64,000 bases of DNA, taken from the NCBI RefSeq assembly GCF_900101625.1, contig NZ_FMYZ01000001.1:1024304-1088303 (forward strand), written 5' to 3'. The notes beneath the pieces were generated by a model, which did no database searches, had not been told where the DNA came from, and was given only the letters and a program-made list of their open reading frames with translations. A program made the position numbers and the translations under genes. Positions 26,188 through 34,547 of this stretch are shown here, in pieces. Position 1 is the first letter of the stretch. Every line of letters starts with the position of its first letter. The DNA comes from Cupriavidus sp. YR651. GTDB taxonomy: Bacteria > Pseudomonadota > Gammaproteobacteria > Burkholderiales > Burkholderiaceae.

Positions 26188-27359
26188 CGGCTGGCCCGTC
26201 CCAGTACGTCTGCGATCACCGCGCAGCTCTTTTGGATCTCGGCATCGGTCAGCGTCGGATGCACAAGGAACATCAGGCTGGTCTCGCCGAGCTCGCGCGC
26301 CACGGCAAATCGTTCCTCCGGGCGCCAGCCAGTATCGTCAAATGCCTTTTCCAGGTACACCTCGGAGCATGATCCCTGATAGCAGGGAACCCCTTCAGCA
26401 TTGATGGCTTCCGCGATACGGTCACGCGTCCATCCGGATGCCAGCAGACCGGGATTCAGGTAGACATAGCACTTGTAGTGCGCATGCACCGAACCATCCG
26501 GTACCTCGGGAACACGCACGGCCGAGAATGGACGGCACGCATTCCAGATGGCCTCCGCGTTCTTCGTGCGACGGGCAGTCCAGTCCGACATGCGACGCAA
26601 CTGGATGCGGCCGATGACGGCCTGCATTTCGAGCATGCGCCAGTTGGTGCCGAAACTCTCGTGCAGCCAGCGGAAACCAGGCGGATGCTGACGCTCATAG
26701 ACGGCCTCGTAGCTCTTGCCATGGTCCTTGTACGACCACATGGCGCGCCACAGGCTCTCGTCGTTGGTTGTCACCATGCCACCTTCGCCACCGGTGGTCA
26801 TGATCTTGTCCTGGCAAAAGCTCCAGGCGCTGACATGGCCGATCGAGCCAACGCTGCGGCCGCGATAGCGCGCGCCATGGGCCTGCGCGCAATCCTCGAT
26901 CACCTTGAAATCGTGCTGCGCAGCCAGCGCCATGATGGGGTCCATGTCGCACGGCCAGCCACCGAGATGCACGCAGATGACGGCACGCGTGCGTGGCGTA
27001 AGCACCTTGGCGATCGTCCGCGCGGAGAGGTTGCCGCTATCCGGCTCCACTTCGGCGAACACCGGCGTGGCGCCGGCATTGACCACACACGAGATGCTCG
27101 CGATGAACGTGCGCGGCGTCACGACGACCTCGTCGCCCGGTCCGATGTTCAGCGCCTTGAGCGCGACATCCAGGGCGAGCGTGCCGTTGGCCAGCGACAG
27201 CGCGTAGCGCGTGTCGGCCCACTCCGCAAATTCCTTCTCGAATTCGCGGCATTCGGTACCGGTCCAGTAGTTCACCTTGTTGGACAGCAGCACGCGCTGC
27301 ACGGCGTCGGCCTCCTCCGTGGTGAAACTCGGCCAGGGGGAAAACGGTGTATTGAGCAT
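26184..27359 (-). CDS. DegT/DnrJ/EryC1/StrS family aminotransferase (PglE-like)
   Basis: 391 residues, PLP-dependent sugar aminotransferase. ALSLANGTLALDVALKALN at about residues 55-73, GDEVVVTPRTFIAS, VIEDCAQAHGARYRG around 160 (the Asp that contacts the pyridine nitrogen), and the lysine-bearing SFCQDKIMTTGGEGGM at about 185-200. It would add a 4-amino group to the keto-sugar made by the WbpM-like enzyme. Ribosome site GGGAG 6 bases before the ATG. Sits between the acetyltransferase and the dehydratase genes, overlapping the latter by four bases. Confidence 0.88.
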   Translation of the reverse strand: MLNTPFSPWPSFTTEEADAVQRVLLSNKVNYWTGTECREFEKEFAEWADTRYALSLANGTLALDVALKALNIGPGDEVVVTPRTFIASISCVVNAGATPVFAEVEPDSGNLSARTIAKVLTPRTRAVICVHLGGWPCDMDPIMALAAQHDFKVIEDCAQAHGARYRGRSVGSIGHVSAWSFCQDKIMTTGGEGGMVTTNDESLWRAMWSYKDHGKSYEAVYERQHPPGFRWLHESFGTNWRMLEMQAVIGRIQLRRMSDWTARRTKNAEAIWNACRPFSAVRVPEVPDGSVHAHYKCYVYLNPGLLASGWTRDRIAEAINAEGVPCYQGSCSEVYLEKAFDDTGWRPEERFAVARELGETSLMFLVHPTLTDAEIQKSCAVIADVLGRASR

Positions 27360-27379
27360 GGTTGTCTCCCTCGGTCAGT

Positions 27380-28039
27380 TTAGCTCGTGCGGCGCTCTAG
27401 CGGCTTGGCGGGATTGCCCACCACAGTCACGCCCGGCGGAACGTTCTTTGTCACCACGGCGCCCATGCCAACCACAGCGCCACGGCCAATCACCAGCGGC
27501 TCGCCCGGCTTGCCCTGCCTGAGAATGGCACCGGTGCCGATGTACGCGTGATCCTCGATCACGACGTTGCCATTGCACTTCACCCCGGGGGCCAACGTGA
27601 CAAAGTCGCCCACCACACAATCATGGGCAACGTAGCTGTAGATGTTCGCGTGGAACTGGCGGCCGATGCGGACGTTGCTGGTCAGCATCACGAACGAACA
27701 AAGGATGGCCCCCTCGCCCACCTGTACGTCGTCCATGGCGACGACGTTGGCCGCACGCGGCTCGACAAAGGCGACGCCGTCCTCGGCACAACGCACCGCC
27801 AGCTTCTCGCGCACGGCACTGTTGGCGATGGCCAGACTGATGGCGCGATAGGACGCCGGCTCGGCAAGCCATTGATCGTAGGTGAGGACACGATGTCCGT
27901 TCAGGCTCTCGACAGGCGGATTGTCGTCAACGAAAACGAGATCCCATGGCGCCGTCTCCGTGCGCTCCAGCTGTTCACGCAGGACAGGCATGACCTCGCG
28001 GCCGAATCCGCTCGCACCAAAAATCGCAAATCGCTTCAT
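27380..28039 (-). CDS. PglD/NeuD-like sugar O/N-acetyltransferase (left-handed beta-helix)
   Basis: 219 residues from the ATG at 28039. N-terminal Rossmann-like nucleotide-sugar domain (KRFAIFGASGFGREVMPVL), and a C-terminal left-handed beta-helix of hexapeptide repeats from about residue 95 (VQVGEGAILCSFVMLTSN, IGRGAVVGMGAVVTKNV), ending GNPAKPLERR. This matches PglD, the acetyl-CoA enzyme that N-acetylates the 4-amino sugar for bacillosamine. In Neisseria the same activity is fused to the sugar transferase as PglB; here the two are separate neighbouring genes. Start lacks a strong ribosome site, so translation probably couples to the transferase gene 19 bp upstream. Confidence 0.88.
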   Translation of the reverse strand: MKRFAIFGASGFGREVMPVLREQLERTETAPWDLVFVDDNPPVESLNGHRVLTYDQWLAEPASYRAISLAIANSAVREKLAVRCAEDGVAFVEPRAANVVAMDDVQVGEGAILCSFVMLTSNVRIGRQFHANIYSYVAHDCVVGDFVTLAPGVKCNGNVVIEDHAYIGTGAILRQGKPGEPLVIGRGAVVGMGAVVTKNVPPGVTVVGNPAKPLERRTS

Positions 28040-28058
28040 AGTAGTCGTGGTCGCACGT

Positions 28059-28652
28059 TTAATGCTTCGAACCGGTAAATCTGGACATCGTGGCCTCGCC
28101 CGATGCGCTGATCCCCTCACGAACCAGCACCTTGCGCACCGTAAGCCACAAGATCCTGATGTCTAGCCAGAACGACTGGTGATCGACATACCAGACATCC
28201 AGCGCGAATTTCTCTTCCCAACTCAGCGCATTGCGTCCGTTCACCTGCGCCCAGCCGGTCACCCCCGGGCGCACTTCATGCCGTCGCGCCTGCTCGGGTG
28301 AATATAACGGCAGATACTCCATCAGCAACGGCCGCGGGCCCACCAGGCTCATGTCGCCACCAAGCACATTCCACAGCTCCGGCAACTCATCGAGGCTGGT
28401 GGCGCGCAGCAGCCGGCCAAAGCGCGTCAGGCGCTCGGCATCGGGCAGCAATGTACCATCCGGGCCCCGTTCATCGGTCATGGTCCGGAACTTGACCATG
28501 CGGAACGGTTTGCCATCCTTGCCGGGGCGGGTCTGCGCAAACAGCACGGGGCTGCCCAGCCTGGTCCGCACCAGTATCGCCAGGCAGAACAGCGGAACTG
28601 CCAGCACGACAAGCGCAAAGGCGGCAACACAGAAATCGAAAAGGCGCTTCAT
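28059..28652 (-). CDS. pglC: Small phosphoglycosyl transferase, PglC-type (initiating)
   Basis: 197 residues, monotopic. One N-terminal re-entrant membrane helix (RLFDFCVAAFALVVLAVPL), FAQTRPGKDGKPFRMVKFRTM, the catalytic-region RATSLDELPELWNVLGGDMSL and GPRPLLMEY, then VRPGVTGWAQVNGRNA. The Asp-Glu pair in LDELPE is the active dyad in PglC. It transfers a phospho-sugar, by position phospho-bacillosamine, from UDP to undecaprenyl phosphate. It is clearly smaller than the second sugar transferase at 17655 and lacks the four-helix domain. Overlaps the WbuB-like gene by four bases. Confidence 0.9.
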   Translation of the reverse strand: MKRLFDFCVAAFALVVLAVPLFCLAILVRTRLGSPVLFAQTRPGKDGKPFRMVKFRTMTDERGPDGTLLPDAERLTRFGRLLRATSLDELPELWNVLGGDMSLVGPRPLLMEYLPLYSPEQARRHEVRPGVTGWAQVNGRNALSWEEKFALDVWYVDHQSFWLDIRILWLTVRKVLVREGISASGEATMSRFTGSKH

Positions 28653-29881
28653 GCGGATCGGCCTCGAACCATCTTTCTGAAAATGGCACCAAACCTGGAA
28701 ACACCGACTTCCAGCGATAGATGCTCACGATAGTACGCCTGCGCGCGCGCGCCCATGGTCTCGCGCTCCTCCGGCGACAACCCGGCCAGAGCCTGTGCGG
28801 CTTCGGCAAGTGACCTTGCGTTCTCCGATTCCGCCACGACGCCGCCGCCGGACTCTCGCACAAGATCGGCCGCATCGCCATCCACCGCCATCAGCAGCGG
28901 TTTTCCGACGGTCATGTAGGCCTGCGTCTTGGAGGGAATCGTGATCTGGAACAGCGGGTCGCGGCGCAAATGCACCAGCAGCGCGTCGGCAGCGTTCAAC
29001 AAGGTGCCTACCTCACTCATCGGTACTGGCGGGAGGAACACCACATTGTCCAGGCCTTGCTCTGTTGCGCGTCGCGACAATCTTTCGACTTCGATCCCGC
29101 CACCAACCAGGACGAAGCTGACCGCCGAACCCTGAGCCTTCAGCAACGCCGCGGCGTCGAGAACGACGTCGAGGGCCTGGGCGCGCCCCATGTTGCCCGC
29201 ATACACAACGCGGAAACGCTCGGGGCCGGGAAAGCTCGCCGGCAGCGTGCCGGACGGGGCGGCAAGCGCGGCCTCATCCGCCCAGTTGCAGATGACATTG
29301 ATCTTGTCGTCGGGCACGCCGCGATCGAGCAGCAGCCGCTTGAATCCCGGCGATAGCACCACGATCTGGTCGACACGTTTGTACACCCACGCACAGACAG
29401 CGCCCACAATGCCCAGCGCACGTGGATTGCCGATCATGCCGGTGGCACGCAGCGTATCCGGCCACATGTCCTGGATATCGTAGACCACCGGCATGCGGCG
29501 GATCAGCCGCAGCAGGGATGCCGCGATACCCACCGTCAACGGCGGGTGATAGGCATAGACGACATCGCAACGACGCGCGAACACGCCGTGGCTCAACGCG
29601 GCCGCCGCGAAGCTGACATAGTTCAGCACGCGCTGGATCGCGGACTGGTCGTGGCTCGGGTACAACGGAACGCGCGTCACCCGGACGCCGTCGATGGTCT
29701 CCCGCTGGCGCCAGCGCATGCGATAGCCAGGATATAGCCGTCCTCCCGGGTAGTTCGGGAAGCCGGTCAGCACATCCACTTCGAAGCCCTGCCGCACCAG
29801 TTCGCGCGCGAACACCATCCCCTTGAACGTCGGTTCAGGGTCGAACCACTGGGTCAGCAGGAGGACTCGGGTTGCCATCAA
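28649..29881 (-). CDS. wbuB: Glycosyltransferase family 4, WbuB-like (predicted L-FucNAc transferase)
   Basis: 410 residues (ATG at 29881 or the next codon). Starts VLLLTQWFDPEPTFKGMVFA and GFPNYPGGRLYPGYR, characteristic of WbuB/WbjE-type enzymes, then AYHPPLTVGIAASLL, PVVYDIQDMWPDTLRATG, NWADEAALA, and YAGNMGRAQALDVVLDAA in the donor domain. WbuB enzymes transfer L-FucNAc or a similar deoxy-amino sugar to the first sugar on the lipid. Its placement right after fnlABC supports UDP-L-FucNAc as donor; the acceptor is inferred to be the bacillosamine loaded by the next gene's product. Confidence 0.82.
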   Translation of the reverse strand: MMATRVLLLTQWFDPEPTFKGMVFARELVRQGFEVDVLTGFPNYPGGRLYPGYRMRWRQRETIDGVRVTRVPLYPSHDQSAIQRVLNYVSFAAAALSHGVFARRCDVVYAYHPPLTVGIAASLLRLIRRMPVVYDIQDMWPDTLRATGMIGNPRALGIVGAVCAWVYKRVDQIVVLSPGFKRLLLDRGVPDDKINVICNWADEAALAAPSGTLPASFPGPERFRVVYAGNMGRAQALDVVLDAAALLKAQGSAVSFVLVGGGIEVERLSRRATEQGLDNVVFLPPVPMSEVGTLLNAADALLVHLRRDPLFQITIPSKTQAYMTVGKPLLMAVDGDAADLVRESGGGVVAESENARSLAEAAQALAGLSPEERETMGARAQAYYREHLSLEVGVSRFGAIFRKMVRGRSA

Positions 29882-31024
29882 TCAGTACTTCTTCCAGACC
29901 ACGCGATTCACGTAGTCGGTGTAGCTCTGGATGATCCGAAGTACCTTGTCGGAAACGTTCGGCATGCTGTAGTCCGCCACCTGACGCAGCAGGCGGCTGT
30001 CGCCGCGCGCCTGATCTTCCAGGATGGCCAGGCCCTGCATGACACGATTGGCCTCCAGGCCGACCATCATCACCGCGGCCTCTTCCATGCCCTCAGGGCG
30101 CTCGTGGGCTTCACGCAGGTTCAGCGCCGGGAAGTTCATGATCGACGATTCCTCGTTGATCGTGCCGCTATCGGACAACACCGTTCGCGCGGAAAGCTGC
30201 AGCTTGTTGTAGTCCGTGAAGCCCAACGGCTTGAGCAGTTGCACGTTCGCGTGGAAGCGCGCGCCCATCGCATCCACACGCTTCTGGGTGCGCGGATGCG
30301 TCGAGACGATGACGGGCAAGTCATAGTGCTCGGCCACGGTATTCAGTACCTGAACCAGCTTGCCGAAGTTCGCATCGGAATCGATATTCTCCTCGCGGTG
30401 CGCGCTCACGACGAAGAACTGCCCCTCTTTCAGGCCCAGGCGCGACAGGACGTCGGAGGCCATGATGGCGGGCCGGTAATGTGCAAGCACCTCGGCCATC
30501 GGGCTGCCGGTCTTGATGACCATGTCGGGCGGCAGACCTTCCCGCAGCAGGTATTCCCGCGCGATCGAGCTATAGGTCAGGTTGATATCCGCAGTGTGGT
30601 CGACGATGCGGCGGTTGGTTTCTTCCGGAACGCGCAGATCGAAGCAACGGTTGCCCGCTTCCATGTGGAAGATCGGAATCTTGCGGCGCTTGGCCGGGAT
30701 CACCGACAGGCAGCTATTGGTATCGCCGAGCACCAGCAGCGCTTCGGGCTTTTCGCGGCCGAGCACTTCATCCATCGCAATGATGATCTTGCCGATCGTC
30801 TCCGCGGCATTGCCGCCGGCTGCGTTCAGGAAGTGGTCCGGCTTGCGGATGCCCAGATCGTCGAAGAAGATCTGGTTCAGCTCGTAGTCGTAGTTTTGGC
30901 CGGTATGCACCAGAACGTGATCGCAGTATTGGTCGAGGCGAGCCAGCACGCGGGACAGGCGGATGATCTCGGGTCGGGTGCCGACCACGGTCATGACTTT
31001 GAGTTTGTTCATCGTAATTCGCAT
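29882..31024 (-). CDS. fnlC: UDP-N-acetyl-L-fucosamine synthase / 2-epimerase (FnlC, WbjD)
   Basis: 380 residues, or 376 from the ATG four codons later. Family of UDP-GlcNAc 2-epimerases: VVGTRPEIIRLSRVLARLD at the N-terminus, VHTGQNYDYELNQIFFDDL, LVLGDTNSC, HMEAGNRCFDLRVPEE, and in the second domain VVSAHREENIDSD and LSDSGTINEESSIM. The RCFDLRVPEE and GTINEESSIM forms match FnlC/WbjD/CapG rather than WecB. It makes the last step in UDP-L-FucNAc synthesis: C2 epimerisation of UDP-L-PneNAc. Follows fnlB by 19 bp. Confidence 0.92.
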   Translation of the reverse strand: MRITMNKLKVMTVVGTRPEIIRLSRVLARLDQYCDHVLVHTGQNYDYELNQIFFDDLGIRKPDHFLNAAGGNAAETIGKIIIAMDEVLGREKPEALLVLGDTNSCLSVIPAKRRKIPIFHMEAGNRCFDLRVPEETNRRIVDHTADINLTYSSIAREYLLREGLPPDMVIKTGSPMAEVLAHYRPAIMASDVLSRLGLKEGQFFVVSAHREENIDSDANFGKLVQVLNTVAEHYDLPVIVSTHPRTQKRVDAMGARFHANVQLLKPLGFTDYNKLQLSARTVLSDSGTINEESSIMNFPALNLREAHERPEGMEEAAVMMVGLEANRVMQGLAILEDQARGDSRLLRQVADYSMPNVSDKVLRIIQSYTDYVNRVVWKKY

Positions 31025-31043
31025 CTATCGAATCGCGCGCCGC

Positions 31044-32171
31044 TTACAGCGGGCAGGCGAAGGTATCCGGGCGGGCACGGTCGAACACTTCGTTGGCCCA
31101 CAGCATGACGATCATCTCGTCCTGGCCGATGTTCGTGATGTCGTGCGTCCAGCCGGGCACGGTTTCCACGATTTCAGCCTTGTCACCGCTGGTCACCAGC
31201 TCATGCGTCTCACCGGTTTGCATGTGACGGAACTTGAAGCGCGCCTGCCCCTTGATGACCAGGAACTTTTCAGTCTTGGTGTGGTGATAGTGACCGCCGC
31301 GCGTAATCCCCGGGTGGGCCGTGAAGTACGAGAACTGGCCGCAGTCCGGCGTTTTGAGCATTTCGACGAAGACACCTCGCGGATCTCCGTATTGCGGCAC
31401 CGTGTACGCGAACGATTCAACGGGCAGGTAGCTCACGTACGTGGCATAGAGCGCTCGCACGAGGCCAGTGCCAACGCGCTCCGTCACCAGTGTGTTGCGG
31501 CTATCGCGGAACGTGCGGATGTTGTCGGCCAGCTCGCCTACGGTGGTCGTGTACTGCGGCGTGACGGTGGCAAAGCCGTCCGCATCGGTCTGGCTGTCCG
31601 CGCCATCCATCAGCTGCACGAAGCGCTCCACGACATCGTCGACGTAGACCAGCGTGACAGGCGCCGCGGGATCGTTCACCTGGATGGGCAGATCCCGGGC
31701 GACGTTGTGGCAAAACGTGGCGACCGCGGAGTTGTAGTTGGGCTTGCACCACTTGCCGAACACGTTCGGCAAACGGAATACGTGAGCCGGAACCTGGTGG
31801 CTTGCCTGCGCGGCGAACAGGGTTTGTTCGGCGGCGCGCTTGCTCGCACCATAGGCATTGTCGCGCTCGGCCTGCGTGGACGATGTGTAGATGACCGGCA
31901 CGCGGCGGCCACGGGTCGCCGCCTCGTCGCAGAGCGCCTTGCAAAGCGACTCCGTCAGGCCCGCATTGCCGGAGACGAACTCGGCCGGATCCTGCGGCCG
32001 GTTCACGCCTGCGAGGTGAAAGACAAAATCGGCTTCGCTCAGCAGCGCCGGCAGGCTCGCCACGTCGTCTTCACGCGTGAAGGTTCGCACCTGTACATCC
32101 TTGCGCTCGGCAAGATGCAGCCGCAGGTTCTTGCCAACGAAGCCGTCAGCGCCGGTGATCAGCACGTTCAT
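31044..32171 (-). CDS. fnlB: UDP-2-acetamido-2,6-dideoxy-hexulose reductase (FnlB, WbjC, CapF)
   Basis: 375 residues. N-terminal extended SDR with MNVLITGADGFVGKNLRLHL, HLAGVNRP, and YGASKRAAEQTLF carrying the catalytic Tyr and Lys. The C-terminal 120 residues are a cupin with a zinc-type site (GGHYHHTKTEKFLVIKG). This fusion is the mark of CapF/FnlB: the cupin epimerises C3 of the 4-keto sugar and the SDR domain reduces it with NADPH to UDP-L-PneNAc. Middle gene of fnlABC, 5 bp after fnlA. Confidence 0.93.
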   Translation of the reverse strand: MNVLITGADGFVGKNLRLHLAERKDVQVRTFTREDDVASLPALLSEADFVFHLAGVNRPQDPAEFVSGNAGLTESLCKALCDEAATRGRRVPVIYTSSTQAERDNAYGASKRAAEQTLFAAQASHQVPAHVFRLPNVFGKWCKPNYNSAVATFCHNVARDLPIQVNDPAAPVTLVYVDDVVERFVQLMDGADSQTDADGFATVTPQYTTTVGELADNIRTFRDSRNTLVTERVGTGLVRALYATYVSYLPVESFAYTVPQYGDPRGVFVEMLKTPDCGQFSYFTAHPGITRGGHYHHTKTEKFLVIKGQARFKFRHMQTGETHELVTSGDKAEIVETVPGWTHDITNIGQDEMIVMLWANEVFDRARPDTFACPL

Positions 32172-32176
32172 GCGAC

Positions 32177-33220
32177 TTACTCCTCAGCGACCGCGTGCTC
32201 GCCACGCGCAATTCGCTGCATGAAGTCCAGCTTCAGCAGCAACTTCTTCATACCTTCCACATCCAGCCGCGTCGTGTTGTGCGAGTTGTAGTCCTCACCG
32301 TGGAGGCTTTGCGTGATGCGTTGCTCGCCCTTCTCGACGAACTTCTCGTAGTTGAGGTCACGCCCATCGGGCGGGACGCGGAAGTACTCGCCCATGTCTT
32401 CCGCGCAAGCCATTTCTTCCCGGCTCAACAGTGCCTCATAGAGCTTTTCGCCGTGACGCGTGCCAATGACGTTGACAGCATGCTCGGGCTTCCGCATCAG
32501 TTCCAGAATGGCCTTGGCCAGCACCTCGACGGTGGCCGCCGGCGCCTTCTGGACGAAAATGTCCCCGTTATTGCCATGCTCGAACGCGTACAGCACGAGA
32601 TCCACGGCGTCACCCAGCGTCATCATGAAACGCGTCATGGTCGGATCGGTAATGGTGATCGGACGTCCAGCCAGGACCTGATCGACGAACAGCGGGATCA
32701 CCGAGCCACGCGAGGCCATGACGTTGCCGTAGCGCGTACCGCAAATGACGGTGCCAGTGCCTTCGAGATTCCGGCTGGCGGCCACCATGACCTTCTCCAT
32801 CATTGCCTTGCTGATGCCCATGGCATTGATGGGATACACCGCCTTGTCCGTGCTCAGGCACACCACACGCTTGACGTGTGCATTGACGGCCGCCTCAAGC
32901 ACGTTCTCCGTACCCAGTACATTGGTCCGGACGGCTTGCATCGGGTGGAACTCGCACGACGGCACCTGCTTGAGCGCAGCGGCATGGAATACGTAATCGA
33001 CGCCCCGCATGGCTGCGCCAACACTTCCCATGTCGCGAACGTCGCCGATATAGAACTTGAGCTTCGGATCGGCATAGCGCTTGCGCATGTCGTCCTGCTT
33101 CTTTTCATCGCGGCTGAAGATGCGGATTTCGCCGATGTCCGAATTCAGGAAGCGGCGCAGAACGGCGTTACCGAACGACCCGGTTCCGCCCGTGATCAAC
33201 AAAGTCTTTCCGAGAAACAT
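32177..33220 (-). CDS. fnlA: UDP-GlcNAc 4,6-dehydratase / 5-epimerase (FnlA, WbjB, CapE)
   Basis: 347 residues from the ATG at 33220 (GAGGG about 9 bases upstream). SDR enzyme: LLITGGTGSFGNAVLRRF, DKAVYPINAMGISKAMMEK with the family's MxxxK-type active site (Met in place of Tyr), and TRYGNVMASRGSVIPLF. These match the hexameric inverting dehydratase/5-epimerase that begins UDP-L-FucNAc synthesis. The ATG lies inside the 3' end of wzy, giving a 53-bp overlap in another frame. Together with fnlB and fnlC this makes a complete UDP-L-FucNAc module. Confidence 0.94.
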   Translation of the reverse strand: MFLGKTLLITGGTGSFGNAVLRRFLNSDIGEIRIFSRDEKKQDDMRKRYADPKLKFYIGDVRDMGSVGAAMRGVDYVFHAAALKQVPSCEFHPMQAVRTNVLGTENVLEAAVNAHVKRVVCLSTDKAVYPINAMGISKAMMEKVMVAASRNLEGTGTVICGTRYGNVMASRGSVIPLFVDQVLAGRPITITDPTMTRFMMTLGDAVDLVLYAFEHGNNGDIFVQKAPAATVEVLAKAILELMRKPEHAVNVIGTRHGEKLYEALLSREEMACAEDMGEYFRVPPDGRDLNYEKFVEKGEQRITQSLHGEDYNSHNTTRLDVEGMKKLLLKLDFMQRIARGEHAVAEE

Positions 33221-34547
33221 TTCGCACACCCTCAAGTACAAAAATAGCCAACCAAACCACCGTTGCGACGTAATAATCCGGGCTTTGCGCCAGCTGATTA
33301 TTAGCGGGCAAATAGACTATAAAAATCGACAACAGGGCAAAAACCATGATCCCGGACAGGCTGCGCCTTGCAATGGCAGCAAACCAGGCTCGGGAATAAA
33401 CTGCGCCAATCAGGAACATGAATGGCGGCACTCCCCAGAACGTCAGGTCCGAGGCGAGCCACGGGAAGGCAGAAGACCAGACGTAGCGATCGTCCCAGCC
33501 GCCCGCCCGCAGGGCGTACATCAGGCCGTCCTGATAGATGCTTTCCGAATCGAAGAAAGAACTGAAAAACGACACCAGGAACGACGAATGGCCAATACCG
33601 TAAGTCCAGTTGAAATCGGTATTCAGTGCCACGCTCAGACCGTAATAGCCCTGATTCAGATACGCGGACAGCATGCCGAACGAAAATCGGATGAAATTGA
33701 CAAAATCCGAGCCAGTGTCCACGGTAAAACAGGCGACGTCATTGTACAGGCAAAAGGACAGTGCACCCTGCATGCGTGCCGCCTTGCGCAGTGTGAACAA
33801 GGTCACAAACACCATGATTACGCAGAAGCCAATTGCGGCACGGCGCACAAAGGCCTTGCGATCGATTTGCGCGCCACGCAGCGACCGGAACCCGGCTGCA
33901 ATTGCAATACCTGTAAAGAAGAAGACCAGCAGGTCTCCCATTTCCTTGTCGGTTCCGCGAAACAGCGAAAACAGCAGGAAGCACAGCACCACGCCCAGAA
34001 TGGACCAGCGGGCACGACGTGCCAGATCCGGCCAGTACACCGCCGCAGTCGGGAGAACCAGCAAGATCAGCGGGGCGCTGAGCCCGCGTAATGCCGACAT
34101 GGCTTTGCGCAACGGCGAGCCTTGCTCAAGGGCACTCAGTAACTCGAGATAGACTTCGCGCTGATTCAGGACCGAATCGATCTGCCACACATGTTTGCCG
34201 GTATAAGCGTAAATGGACGGCTCGACCAGCAGGGCCGACAGCACGCACGCCGCGACATAGAACGCATTGATACGCGGATGCGGGCGCGGGTGGCGCACGA
34301 TTTCCACCCGTGTGGACGGCGCGAACAGCGTATAACCAAGCCCGAATGCCAAGACACAGGCAAAAAGGAATCCGATCAGCGTGTCGGGGTTGTCGAGTTG
34401 AAAATCGAACGGTCCCCAGAACATGAGGAAAAGCGGCAGCAGCGCCCAGACGCAAAAAAACACCAGCGGGGCAAAGCGCACGCCGATCGATGCGTCGCGC
34501 AATGAGAATTCCCCGGCAGGTAGGTCCTTGGTAACTTCTGTCTGCAT
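33168..34547 (-). CDS. wzy: O-antigen polymerase (Wzy-like)
   Basis: 459 residues with about 11-12 hydrophobic helices from residue 25 onward and a large hydrophilic loop near residues 305-390 (SESIYQDGLMYALRAGGWDD). This is the usual shape of Wzy (PF14296/oligosaccharide repeat polymerase), which joins lipid-linked repeat units in the periplasm. Wzy sequences are poorly conserved so the call is by topology and context: between a GT4 gene and fnlABC, with a flippase two genes upstream. The ATG directly follows the GT4 stop codon (TGAATG). Base composition is a little lower in GC than the flanking core genes. Confidence 0.85.
   Translation of the reverse strand: MQTEVTKDLPAGEFSLRDASIGVRFAPLVFFCVWALLPLFLMFWGPFDFQLDNPDTLIGFLFACVLAFGLGYTLFAPSTRVEIVRHPRPHPRINAFYVAACVLSALLVEPSIYAYTGKHVWQIDSVLNQREVYLELLSALEQGSPLRKAMSALRGLSAPLILLVLPTAAVYWPDLARRARWSILGVVLCFLLFSLFRGTDKEMGDLLVFFFTGIAIAAGFRSLRGAQIDRKAFVRRAAIGFCVIMVFVTLFTLRKAARMQGALSFCLYNDVACFTVDTGSDFVNFIRFSFGMLSAYLNQGYYGLSVALNTDFNWTYGIGHSSFLVSFFSSFFDSESIYQDGLMYALRAGGWDDRYVWSSAFPWLASDLTFWGVPPFMFLIGAVYSRAWFAAIARRSLSGIMVFALLSIFIVYLPANNQLAQSPDYYVATVVWLAIFVLEGVRNVSRKDFVDHGRNRVVR

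Noticed and set aside
26184-27359. Reading the aminotransferase next to wbpM as a second WecE
   Set aside because: It has SFCQDKIMTTGGEGG in place of FHETKN and sits with bacillosamine-type genes; different subfamily.
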